From: Pectobacterium sp. CFBP8739
GTDB taxonomy: Bacteria > Pseudomonadota > Gammaproteobacteria > Enterobacterales > Enterobacteriaceae
Assembly (NCBI RefSeq): GCF_013449375.1
Contig: NZ_JACDRR010000011.1
Coordinates: 124,001 to 188,000, forward strand
Direction: 5' to 3'
Length of the DNA: 64,000 bases
Shown: positions 8,928-16,594 of the stretch, piece by piece
How positions within the stretch are numbered: the stretch's first letter is position 1
Layout of the letters: every line of letters starts with the position of its first letter
Notes under the pieces: model-generated
The model's input: the letters and a program-made list of their open reading frames with translations, nothing else
What the model was told of the DNA's origin: nothing
Database searches by the model: none
Position numbers and translations under genes: made by a program

Positions 8928-9382
8928 TGCTTTTCCTCCCTTGCCTTGTGCGTTTTCTGACGAGATTAATGCACGCCTTAACAGACAGCACGAATGTGCC
9001 GTCCGCAAGATATGAATAAATGGTTAGTTAACTTTAGTCGATCATCCGCATAAAACCAGCCGATAAGATAAATAAGCACAGCGTGACCAAGCGATGCTTA
9101 TGAACGCGAAAGGATGACGCCGATCAATGGTCAGGCGGATAAATATAAATCTATCGTTCCTCTCCAATATTATGTCTGAAATAATATTGTGAGACGCATA
9201 ACTTCAATAAGTTAAACATGACAAGATGAAAGGAGGCAGGGAAAAGCATTCACTGAACATAAAGACTATTAATGCATTTTGATTACGTCCTATAAGATTT
9301 TTATTTGTACCAAAAGATGACATTTTTCTGTGTTACATGTCTTTTTATCAAAAGAGCCCCGTAGTTTACCTGGAGTGTTGGC
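8928..9382. other. Intergenic region between divergent genes
   Basis: No gene is supported. It should contain the promoters of the YmgB-like gene (leftward) and the Nudix gene (rightward). A palindrome with 8-bp arms CAATATTA/TAATATTG at 9165-9189 is a possible operator or weak terminator. The DNA is AT-rich. Confidence 0.45.
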
Positions 9383-9805
9383 ATGCAAAAGATCAGAGCA
9401 AAAGCAGTTTGTCTTTTCCGAAACAATGGCAAGATTCTGTTAGCAGAAGGGTATGACCCTGTAAAAAATGAGCATTATGTATTGCCGCTTGGTGGTGGTG
9501 TCGACTTTGGCGAATTGTCACAGGCGGCAGCAGAAAGGGAAGTTCAGGAGGAGATTAGTGCAGCCACCAAGGACTTTTTGTTGCTGGGTGTTTCAGAGAA
9601 TATTTTTTCCTACAATGGCAAACCTGGGCATGAGATTGTCTTTGTTTATGAGGCTCGCTTTCAGGATGAATCGCTTTATCAGCAGGATATTATCCATGGT
9701 ATAGAGACAAATGGCATGCCGATCATTACCCGCTGGTTTGATATTGATCTACTGCGCTCAGGGGAAATCAAATTTTATCCTAATGGTATAGTGGATATGA
9801 TCTAG
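9383..9805 (+). CDS. Nudix hydrolase
   Basis: The 140-residue protein is a single-domain Nudix hydrolase, expected to cleave a nucleoside diphosphate linked to some other moiety. The Nudix box is seen at residues ~38-60, starting GGVDFGE and continuing to REVQEEISA, with the metal-binding Glu residues of REVQEE present. The preceding YVLPLGGGVDFGEL loop is typical of MutT-like proteins. Substrate cannot be told from sequence. An AT-rich promoter region precedes it. The isochorismatase-like gene follows after 83 bp on the same strand, so co-transcription is possible. The motif is complete; the family is sure, the role is not. Confidence 0.88.
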   Translation: MQKIRAKAVCLFRNNGKILLAEGYDPVKNEHYVLPLGGGVDFGELSQAAAEREVQEEISAATKDFLLLGVSENIFSYNGKPGHEIVFVYEARFQDESLYQQDIIHGIETNGMPIITRWFDIDLLRSGEIKFYPNGIVDMI

Positions 9806-9888
9806 CCAGCCTGGCTGGAGTGACGACAGGCCGTTGCCTCCATGAGGATAATGAGTGCCGATGTTAAGTGCCAAAATAAGGAAAAAAG

Positions 9889-10422
9889 ATGCGGGTTTTG
9901 GTCGTGATTGATATGCAGAATGCGGTGTTTGCAACGCCAAGAGCGCGGCAGGCGCAGACGGTCGCATTGATAAACCAGCTTTCAGGCGCAGCAGATCGGA
10001 CGATTTTCATTCAGCATGAAGAAGAGGGTATGTTGTCTGGCAGCGAGGGATGGCAGTTATTACCTGAGTTGAACCAGCCAGAAGGATGTTTGTCCATCAC
10101 CAAAACGGCGTGCGATGCATTCTACCGTACGCCGTTAGCCGATGTTCTGGCGGAACTGGGAACTGACCACCTGACGATTTGCGGATGTGCGACGGATTAT
10201 TGCGTTGATACAACGATTAAAAATGCGGCCAGTCTAGGCTACGCATTGACGATCGCCGCCGATGCACATACGACAGCCAATCGCGGCGAGCTGAAAGCAG
10301 AACAATTAATCGCACATTATAACGATGTATGGCGGAATTTTATTATTCCAGGCAACACGATTACGGTAGAAACAACGGAGCACATCGTTGCTTCATGGAT
10401 GTCAACCGCGAGTTCTATGTAA
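9889..10422 (+). CDS. Cysteine hydrolase, isochorismatase-like family
   Basis: This 177-residue alpha/beta hydrolase belongs to the isochorismatase-like cysteine hydrolases (nicotinamidase, ureidoacrylate and related amidases). The Asp-Lys-Cys catalytic triad can be read as D8 (VVIDMQNAVF), K72 (SITKTACDAF) and C105 (CGCATDYCVDTT). The cis-peptide region GCATDYCVD is intact. No isochorismatase-partner domain or siderophore genes are nearby, so a small amide or pyrimidine-type substrate is more likely than isochorismate; the substrate is unknown. Followed by a long inverted repeat. Confidence 0.88.
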   Translation: MRVLVVIDMQNAVFATPRARQAQTVALINQLSGAADRTIFIQHEEEGMLSGSEGWQLLPELNQPEGCLSITKTACDAFYRTPLADVLAELGTDHLTICGCATDYCVDTTIKNAASLGYALTIAADAHTTANRGELKAEQLIAHYNDVWRNFIIPGNTITVETTEHIVASWMSTASSM

Positions 10423-10444
10423 AATATTATCCCTGCCAGCATCA

Positions 10445-10489
10445 CCTTGAATAGATACACTCTTTCATCCGTAGGGTATCTATTCAAGG
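10445..10489. repeat. Perfect 14-bp inverted repeat (hairpin)
   Basis: Arms CCTTGAATAGATAC/GTATCTATTCAAGG are perfectly complementary around a 17-nt loop, 23 bp after the hydrolase stop codon. There is no U-run directly behind it, so a simple intrinsic terminator is not convincing. It may be a dispersed palindromic element or an mRNA-end stabiliser. Confidence 0.75.
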
Positions 10490-10652
10490 GCGCTTTAAAA
10501 AAACGCTGGTAGTGAGATAACGGCACCTGACTGATTAAAAATAGCGGGCAACATGTGTAAAAGTGAACGGGATCATATTCTGCTGACGATAGGCGAACTA
10601 CGCTTCTTACATACTGAGAGGTGATCAGTTATCCACGCAGGGGGAGGTGATT

Positions 10653-11081
10653 ATGTACACGAGCATCCTAGTGCCAGTAGATATAGAACAAGATGAACTC
10701 ACTAAGCACGCGGTTACGCATGCAGTCAGGTTGGCCAAAATGTCAGGTGCCGCTATACACCTCTTTCATTCCCTCCCGGATGCATCGGCGTTCCTATCTG
10801 CGTACTCTTTTGGCATAAAAGAGTTTGAGAATGAGGCAGTAGTGAAAGCGAATGACAAACTCAAATCACTGATGAAAGCGATCGATCTGCCAGCATCGCG
10901 TTTATCATGCAGCGTCAGTTTTGGTTCGGCCAGAGACGAAGTGTTAGCGCTGGCGGAGGAGATGAATGTGGATTTGATCGTAATCGGTTCGCGGCGGCCG
11001 GATGTGAAAACCTATCTGCTTGGCTCAAATGCCGCAGCTATCGTTCGCTATGCGAAAATGTCCGTATTAGTTGTTCGGTAG
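10653..11081 (+). CDS. Universal stress protein, UspF/UspG-like
   Basis: This 142-residue single Usp domain resembles UspF/UspG. It begins YTSILVPVDIEQDELTKHAV and ends with GSRRPDVKTYLLGSNAAAIV and SVLVVR, close to the UspF ending. The usual ATP-binding loop G-2x-G-9x-G(S/T) is present in the UspF-type variant, with Arg where the second Gly usually sits. The ATG at 10653 is preferred to an in-frame GTG two codons earlier because GGAGGTGA is ideally spaced for it. UspF proteins bind ATP and are induced in stationary phase and stress; in E. coli UspF influences adhesion. A hairpin follows. Confidence 0.88.
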   Translation: MYTSILVPVDIEQDELTKHAVTHAVRLAKMSGAAIHLFHSLPDASAFLSAYSFGIKEFENEAVVKANDKLKSLMKAIDLPASRLSCSVSFGSARDEVLALAEEMNVDLIVIGSRRPDVKTYLLGSNAAAIVRYAKMSVLVVR

Positions 11082-11095
11082 TTTTTTGGTATAAC

Positions 11096-11133
11096 GCAAC
11101 TGCCGCATTGGGATTTGGCGATGAGGCAGTTGC
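11096..11133 (+). terminator. Hairpin after the Usp gene
   Basis: Arms GCAACTGCC/GGCAGTTGC (9 bp, perfect) with a 20-nt loop lie 14 bp after the stop codon. No T-run follows; termination is plausible but not certain. Confidence 0.4.
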
Positions 11134-11249
11134 GGTGCTACGCAGCAGCTCTGCGGTAACGCCGCTTCCCGCCGTTTGTGAACCATCAACGTGTCCACTG
11201 TATATAATGCGGCTGCTGCAAGATGGGCTCCCTTCCGAGAAGCTGCGCG

Positions 11250-11435
11250 TTAAAAAATGGAGAACAGCAGGACAACAGGAAAGCTAAGCGGCCAAGTTAG
11301 GCCGATAATTAACGAGGCAAAGAATCGGATGAATAGGGATTTATCTTTACTTAACAAGAACGTTGCGACCAAGGCGATGACAAAACCGATCGTGTAGGTA
11401 AGTTTGATGAGTTCCCATAGGGAGTGATGTGGCAC
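11250..11435 (-). CDS. GhoT/OrtT-family small membrane protein (orphan toxin homologue)
   Basis: This 61-residue protein has two predicted membrane helices, about residues 13-28 (YTIGFVIALVATFLLS) and 39-61. The C-terminus IIGLTWPLSFPVVLLFSIF is strikingly like the endings of GhoT and OrtT of E. coli (both of which carry a T-W-P-M-S-x-P-V-A-L-L-F-S-L-F ending), and SKDKS in the loop matches their SHEK/SHDK. The start is a GTG with AAGGA 7 nt upstream. GhoT is a membrane-damaging toxin silenced by the mRNA-cleaving antitoxin GhoS; OrtT is a related orphan. No ghoS-like gene (about 98 residues) lies next to it, so this one looks like an orphan as OrtT does. Toxicity is inferred from family only. 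Confidence 0.8.
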   Translation of the reverse strand: MPHHSLWELIKLTYTIGFVIALVATFLLSKDKSLFIRFFASLIIGLTWPLSFPVVLLFSIF

Positions 11436-11590
11436 GTTTTTTTCCTTTTATCCTCGGAGCGCCTGCATTTTATGTTGTTAATATTTTATGATCAATTTTT
11501 TAACCCATAATGGGTAGCTCGAAGGCCGCGTTCTGCGGTGCGTATTTTTTACTACAGTTATTATCCTCTGGTTAAAATGAGACCTTCGGT

Positions 11591-11890
11591 ATGAAAACGA
11601 CGCTGTCTGTTGTGATGGTGTGTGCAGTGGCTCTGCTTTCTTTTTCTACGCTTAGTATGGCGAAAACGCCCAGGATTTCTGATGAGCAGATCAAAGAACG
11701 AATCATTCAGGAATCAATTTCTTCTTATTTTGGTCATTGTCCTTGTCCTTATAATTCAGCGCGTAATGGCAGCAAGTGTGGCAAACGTAGCGCATGGAGC
11801 CGAGCGGGGGGAGATTCGCCGCTCTGTTACAAAGACGACGTGACTCGGAAAATGATTGATGACTGGAGAATGAGAAACGGGAATACGTAA
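11591..11890 (+). CDS. Small secreted Cys-rich protein of unknown function
   Basis: The 99-residue product has a clear signal peptide (residues 1-24, cleavage after LSMA). The mature part of 75 residues carries five cysteines... counted as CPCPYNSARNGSKCG (three) and PLCY (one), with the strongly patterned core HCPCPYNSARNGSKCGKR and SAWSRAGGDSPLCY, then a helical tail DDVTRKMIDDWRMRNG. Four cysteines would allow two disulfides in the periplasm. I recall this CPCPY...CG.RSAWSR.GG motif from uncharacterised proteins of other proteobacteria, but know no function. The ATG follows a weak GAGA-type ribosome site. The gene is divergent from the GhoT/OrtT-like gene. Confidence 0.75.
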   Translation: MKTTLSVVMVCAVALLSFSTLSMAKTPRISDEQIKERIIQESISSYFGHCPCPYNSARNGSKCGKRSAWSRAGGDSPLCYKDDVTRKMIDDWRMRNGNT

Positions 11891-12048
11891 TATTCAGCAG
11901 GGAAATAAAAATATCGGAATAATAATCTCTTTGCTAAGAAATTAATCACACTCTTTTTGTGACATAAATATTAAATTTTTATTTCAGTATGGACATTGCT
12001 TGCTGGCTGTCATAGCTTACTGTTTTACCCCATGAGAAAGGTAATAAA

Positions 12049-12318
12049 ATGAGTGAGATATCTAGCCTGTCCCTGAAAATTTCCCCAGAGCTGAAAGAAA
12101 AAATCAAAGCGGCTGCCTTGGAAAACGAAGTCTCTATCAGTGCAGAAGTTAGCGCTCGGTTACTGAGGAGTTTTGATGAAAGCTATCAGGTTTCTGAGCT
12201 GGTTGACAGTCAGGGCACCGAAGAAGTCGGTGCAGAAGCGCCGTTAACGCAGAAAGAGCTAAAGAAAGTCCGGGAATTGTTGAAAGGTAAATCCAAGTCG
12301 GCCTCTAAGAAAAAGTAA
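12049..12318 (+). CDS. Ribbon-helix-helix (Arc/CopG-like) DNA-binding protein
   Basis: An 89-residue protein with an N-terminal ribbon-helix-helix fold: beta strand LSLKIS (residues ~7-12), helix PELKEKIKAAALENE, the turn SISAE and second helix VSARLLRSF. The acidic middle is followed by a Lys-rich tail ending KGKSKSASKKK that may add non-specific DNA affinity. RHH proteins dimerise and bind operators with the strand; they are often antitoxins or plasmid/phage regulators. No toxin gene is directly next to it; the nearest candidate is the GhoT/OrtT-like gene 600 bp away on the other strand, which is not a standard pairing. AAAGGTAAT precedes the ATG. Confidence 0.75.
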   Translation: MSEISSLSLKISPELKEKIKAAALENEVSISAEVSARLLRSFDESYQVSELVDSQGTEEVGAEAPLTQKELKKVRELLKGKSKSASKKK

Positions 12319-12375
12319 TGGAATGTGGCCCTGAATCCTTGATTGATTCACAAAACCAATAGCAAAATTAAATCG

Positions 12376-12418
12376 CCTAGGCGCGTTGATGAAACTGCGT
12401 CTGGGTGAGTATTTTTTT
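12376..12418 (+). terminator. Rho-independent terminator of the RHH gene
   Basis: Arms CCTAGGCGC/GCGTCTGGG pair over 9 bp with two G-U pairs around a 12-nt loop, and a run of seven T follows a few bases later. Confidence 0.65.
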
Positions 12419-12713
12419 GTCCAAATTCACACAGCTTGTATCGAGCACGGGAAGTGATTAAAAGCGCGTTAGAGCACCTCGCTCACCTCGCTCACCTCAT
12501 TCCCTCTATTTCTTCTACTTCCCACTTGCGACATAATATAAATACAGACAATGTTTATTTAAATATATAACAAAATGTTATTATTTATTTCTGTTTTATT
12601 GTTACATCCTGAATACTATATTCACTTCGCCTAAAAATCACATACCTTATAAATAGATAGATTGTAAGAAAATGATCGATTAAATGGATATTAATGCCAT
12701 AAGTTAGAAAATA

Positions 12714-12740
12714 TAAAGATTATCTACAAAAGGCCGATAC
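12714..12740 (+). promoter_or_regulatory. FliA (sigma-28) promoter for the chemoreceptor gene
   Basis: TAAAGATT, an 11-bp spacer and GCCGATAC differ from the flagellar class 3 consensus TAAAGTTT-N11-GCCGATAA at two positions. The predicted transcription start is near 12747, about 435 nt before the MCP start codon. The match and spacing are seen directly; use by FliA is inferred and fits a chemotaxis gene. Confidence 0.78.
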
Positions 12741-13181
12741 CACCTCCGGTGTCAGGAAAATTTGTTCTGCTGTGTATTTGTTTCTTGTCGCTGCGATTAA
12801 ACCATAATTTTAGTGATGGTAATTCTCCTAGGTTTAACGCGATAGGGGAATGTAGCAAGCTAGGTCATGGTACGGGGAAATGCGGTGAAAGATGGGGTGT
12901 AAAAGATGACGTTTTTTCGACTGCTAACATGTGTAGAGGTCTTGTATTGCTCCCGTATCTGGTTAGACCAATTCGACTGTGCCACCAGGAATATGGTTTG
13001 ATCAGCCTGTCTGCCTACGTATTGTTTATGTTTCTCACCAGGGTATATAAATGATCTGTCCAGAGATGTGTGTTTTTTGTTATGAAAAAGAGTATTGGAG
13101 CTATCTGTATTTATTGAATAAGTATTAATTTTTCAATTACATTTTTTATACAGAGAGAGAAAATTAATTAAGGAGATGTTA

Positions 13182-14846
13182 ATGAGTTTATCCAACTGGC
13201 GTATAGGATATCGATTAGGGGCAGGGTTTTCTTTTCTGGTATTGATGCTTTTGGTAATCGGCAGCGTTGCTATTTCAAAATTGAGTGACTTTCACGAAAA
13301 GATGGATGAGATTGTTTCGAAAAATTATCCACTGACCGTCAAAAGTAATAAGTTAATTGATGAGCTGAATGGTTATCTCAATAATCAGCAACTGCTGCTA
13401 CTGCTTAAATCAGAAAGTGAAATCAATAAACAGTTGGCGCTGAACAAGGAGCGTTCAGGGAGAATATCTGAACTCATGGAGTATCTGAACCAGTCCGTCA
13501 ATGATGGTAAATCTGTTGCGGTACTGCGTGATATTGGCGACATTCGACGCGATTTCCTTGCTTCAGCGAACAAACTCGCTTCACTGATATCGGCAGGGAA
13601 CACGGACGCCGCTGCCGAAGAATACTTCAACGTTACGCGTGTTACTCAGGCAAAATACACCAGTAAGGTCAACGAATTCATCGATATACAGGATGATAAG
13701 ATGTCATCCTCAGCGCAAACGGTAGGAGAAAGCTACAAAAACGCGCTGATGGTTCTCGCTACGATCATTATCATCAGTGCGCTGGCTGGGTTGGTTATTG
13801 CTTCGTTGATTACTCGCAGTGTCACTCAGCCGCTACAGGAAGCGCTGGGTGTTGCTGAAAATGTCGCGAAAGGCGATCTGACCTCTGAGATTTATACCGG
13901 TCGTAAAGATGAAACCGGTCAGCTGTTATCCGCCTTGAACAATATGAACAGCAGCCTACGACAGATTGTTAGCCAGGTGCGCGATGGCGCAGAAACGATC
14001 TCCAGCGCGGCATCGCAAATTGCCGCGGGGAATCAGGATCTATCTGCCAGAACGGAAGAGCAGGCAAGTTCGCTGGAAGAAACGGCGTCATCGATGGAAC
14101 AGCTGACATCGACGATCAGAAATACTGCCGATAATACGACGCAGGCGACAGATCTTGCAGCCAGCGCGTCTGAAACAGTGAAGAAAAGCGGTGCCATGAT
14201 GGAAACGGTCACGCAGGAAATGCGCGGTATCCGCGATTCGTCACAGCGAATGGCGGAAATTATCGGCGTGATTGATGGCATTGCATTCCAAACTAACATT
14301 CTGGCGCTGAATGCGGCCGTTGAAGCGGCGCGTGCCGGTGAACAGGGCAGAGGATTTGCCGTTGTCGCCAGTGAGGTTCGTGCGCTGGCTCAGCGAAGCG
14401 CTACGGCGGCAAAAGAAATCAAAGAGTTGATCGATGACTCGTTCAAGAAAGTGCAAGATGGCATGGGACTGGTAGAAGAAACTGGCGTGACGATGAACTC
14501 GCTGGTGACGAATGTACAGGGCGTGACGGGAATCATCAGCGAAATTGCGCAGGCCAGCCGTGAGCAAAGCGATGGCATTAACCAGATCAATTTGGCCGTT
14601 GGGCAGATTGATACGACAACCCAGCAAAACGCCGCGTTGGTTGAAGAATCTGCCGCTGCTGCGCTCTCTTTGCAGGATCAGGCAAATAGCCTCGCGCGTA
14701 CGGTCAGCGTATTCAACCTTGGTTCATCGTACAAAAGTGCGATGTTGAATAGAAAAATGGAAACGCCAACGCTGGCCGCACCTAAACATAACCGTGCAGA
14801 AAAAACCGCTGCTAAAGGTGAGCTAGCGGATTGGACGACGTTCTAA
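13182..14846 (+). CDS. Methyl-accepting chemotaxis protein (4HB sensor)
   Basis: This 554-residue transmembrane chemoreceptor has a short cytosolic N-terminus, TM1 at about residues 12-32, a periplasmic helical ligand-binding domain of the four-helix-bundle type (about 33-185), TM2 near 188-210, a HAMP domain to about 263, methylation helices, and the invariant signalling tip near 364-405, containing AFQTNILALNAAVEAARAGE. It ends in DWTTF, a variant of the xWxxF pentapeptide that tethers CheR and CheB in high-abundance receptors. The ATG at 13182 is preferred over one two codons earlier because AGGAG is correctly spaced for it. A FliA promoter lies far upstream and a strong terminator follows. 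The ligand cannot be deduced. Confidence 0.94.
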   Translation: MSLSNWRIGYRLGAGFSFLVLMLLVIGSVAISKLSDFHEKMDEIVSKNYPLTVKSNKLIDELNGYLNNQQLLLLLKSESEINKQLALNKERSGRISELMEYLNQSVNDGKSVAVLRDIGDIRRDFLASANKLASLISAGNTDAAAEEYFNVTRVTQAKYTSKVNEFIDIQDDKMSSSAQTVGESYKNALMVLATIIIISALAGLVIASLITRSVTQPLQEALGVAENVAKGDLTSEIYTGRKDETGQLLSALNNMNSSLRQIVSQVRDGAETISSAASQIAAGNQDLSARTEEQASSLEETASSMEQLTSTIRNTADNTTQATDLAASASETVKKSGAMMETVTQEMRGIRDSSQRMAEIIGVIDGIAFQTNILALNAAVEAARAGEQGRGFAVVASEVRALAQRSATAAKEIKELIDDSFKKVQDGMGLVEETGVTMNSLVTNVQGVTGIISEIAQASREQSDGINQINLAVGQIDTTTQQNAALVEESAAAALSLQDQANSLARTVSVFNLGSSYKSAMLNRKMETPTLAAPKHNRAEKTAAKGELADWTTF

Positions 14847-14876
14847 CGTCTGTCGTTAGCCGATATTACTGATTGC

Positions 14877-14936
14877 CCGCCATTATGTGGCATAAATTGT
14901 GTTGCACAAGTTATGTCGCATAATGGCGGTTTTTTT
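14877..14936 (+). terminator. Rho-independent terminator of the MCP gene
   Basis: Arms CCGCCATTATG/CATAATGGCGG (11 bp, perfect) with a long loop are followed by seven T residues, 30 bp after the stop codon. Confidence 0.85.
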
Positions 14937-14968
14937 ATGGTTCTATAGACATGATAGCCGTGCGGAAA

Positions 14969-16492
14969 TCAGTTTTTGACCATAGCCTGCGTTGAACGGT
15001 TCATGTACCACCGAGCCGTGTCAATCAGCAGAAAAATAAGCAGGCTGATCCCCATGACGGGCAAACTCACAGCCAACAGCACCGTAATGAGTACAATGAG
15101 CAGGCGGTGAAAGACAGGAACCTGCATCAAGGCTGCCGTCAGCGTGTTGACCGGATTCGCACCATGACGAGATTTCGGGCGACGTATCCACCACATCCGA
15201 TAACCCCACACGATCATTGCACAGAGTCCAAGCCCAAACGCCGCAAGGATGAGTTGGTTTGGTAACCCGAATAACACGCCCATGTGTGCATCCACGCCCC
15301 AACGAGTGAGCTTGGCGGCCAGTGGGAAGGTGTTGAAATCGGTTTTGTCTACAATCTCCAGCGTATCAGGATTTACCGACACGGCATCCACTTGTGTTGG
15401 CCAGGCGCGGTCGATCTCCGTGACGGTCCAAGCACGGTGCGGCTGAGTGGCGGGGCGAATTTCGATTTTATTGGCATCAATCCCAGCATGATGTGCGGCA
15501 GCCAGCACCTTGTCAAATAACGCAGGTGAAGATGCGTCGACATTTCCTATCGGCATTGACACATGGTGTTCTGCGTGTTCATCCGTAGCCATCGCCATAT
15601 CGTGACCGTGCATCATGTCGTGGTTAAGCATGGGAGCAGGCAATTGGGTTTTCACTGATGGGGTTTGCCATCCTAGCGCGGTGCGGGCGACAGAAATGTT
15701 GCTTCCAGCCCACTGTGACCAGGTTAACCCCGTTGCGGAGAAAAAGAGCAGGCCAAGCACGAGACTCAGCCCCATCGTGGTATGCCAGTGACGCAGACGC
15801 TGTGTCTTCGCTGCCGTCGTCTGGCTATTTTTCAACTTCCGCCGTTTGGTTGCTGACGACTGGTGGCGAGTGGACCACCAAATGACGATGCCGCCTAGCG
15901 CTGCAACCCACAGCCAGGACGCCGCCAGTTCACTGTAATTACGTCCGACATCGCCCAACAGTAGACCGCGGTGCAGGTAATCAAGCCAGATACGAAATGG
16001 CAGGATGCCGCTGGTGCCGTAAACTATCTCACTGCCGCGGTTTTCCAGCGAAACGGGATCGATGAAAACAGCGCGGCTTTCCGATGGCCCGAGTTCCGGT
16101 AAGGCAAACATCACACGAGTGGTTTCTCCGGCGGCAGGTGCAGGACGTACCGCCAGTAATTTTGCATCCTGGTGGTGAGTGAGGCTCGCCTGTGCGGCAC
16201 GGATTTGTTCAGTCAGTGAATGCGACGCGCCTTGGCTTTCAGTAAATAGCTGGTGTGAATACAGCCGATTTTCAATCTGCGGCGTCAGGACATACAGCGT
16301 TCCTGTCAGAGCGGCGATAAAAATAAAAGGACCGACAAAAATACCGATATAAAAATGCAGCCGGATGAACAGCGCGACGATCGCGGCACGTGGCGATACG
16401 TTGTCTACCGGGTGTTGAGCCGATGCGGTTTCTCCGGCTGTGCGCGTACTGGAGGTGGCAGCAGTGGCTGATGCCTGAGTAGGGTGTGGCAT
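14969..16492 (-). CDS. PepSY domain (PiuB-like) membrane protein
   Basis: A 507-residue membrane protein of the PepSY-associated TM family (PiuB/iron-regulated membrane protein type). A long N-terminal cytosolic tail rich in Ala/Ser/Thr precedes TM1 (around residues 40-70, LHFYIGIFVGPFIFIAALTGTLYVL). PepSY-like segments follow, then LDYLHRGLLLGDVGRNY, TM2 (ASWLWVAALGGIVIWW), TM3, a periplasmic His/Met-rich insert (MLNHDMMHGHDMAMATDEHAEHHVSM), and C-terminal TMs. The ATG at 16492 has AGAGGG 5 nt upstream; a start six codons earlier is less likely. Such proteins often sit beside TonB-dependent receptors for iron or copper and may reduce or move metal; the His/Met insert suggests copper. It follows the DUF2946-like gene by 102 bp. 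Confidence 0.85.
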   Translation of the reverse strand: MPHPTQASATAATSSTRTAGETASAQHPVDNVSPRAAIVALFIRLHFYIGIFVGPFIFIAALTGTLYVLTPQIENRLYSHQLFTESQGASHSLTEQIRAAQASLTHHQDAKLLAVRPAPAAGETTRVMFALPELGPSESRAVFIDPVSLENRGSEIVYGTSGILPFRIWLDYLHRGLLLGDVGRNYSELAASWLWVAALGGIVIWWSTRHQSSATKRRKLKNSQTTAAKTQRLRHWHTTMGLSLVLGLLFFSATGLTWSQWAGSNISVARTALGWQTPSVKTQLPAPMLNHDMMHGHDMAMATDEHAEHHVSMPIGNVDASSPALFDKVLAAAHHAGIDANKIEIRPATQPHRAWTVTEIDRAWPTQVDAVSVNPDTLEIVDKTDFNTFPLAAKLTRWGVDAHMGVLFGLPNQLILAAFGLGLCAMIVWGYRMWWIRRPKSRHGANPVNTLTAALMQVPVFHRLLIVLITVLLAVSLPVMGISLLIFLLIDTARWYMNRSTQAMVKN

Positions 16493-16594
16493 AAAACCCT
16501 CTGAAATCATTTAGCAAAAAAATGAACAAACGCCACACCTAAAAAGGTATAGCGCGATGCGTTATAAATGCATATGGGCATGATGATGCATGAT

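Larger units (their letters stand above)
12319..13181. other. Long intergenic region upstream of the MCP gene
   Basis: This 863-bp AT-rich stretch holds a terminator for the RHH gene, a short 9-bp direct repeat (CACCTCGCT, two copies and a degenerate third at 12475-12501) and a FliA promoter. Downstream of the promoter there is no convincing gene; see the leader entry among the findings. A GTG-started reading frame of 101 codons at 12749 lacks a ribosome site and any familiar sequence and is not called. Confidence 0.55.

Noticed and set aside
12749-13054. GTG-started frame of 101 codons in the leader of the MCP gene
   Set aside because: Starts right at the predicted transcription start, has no ribosome binding site, and its translation has no recognisable features; probably chance.
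12747-13181. A riboswitch (cobalamin or c-di-GMP type) in the MCP leader
   Set aside because: Short pieces such as GGGGAA, GGTGAAA and TCAG..CTGCC resemble parts of the cobalamin element, and CCTCCGG resembles GEMM, but order, spacing and required stems do not fit. A covariance search would be decisive.
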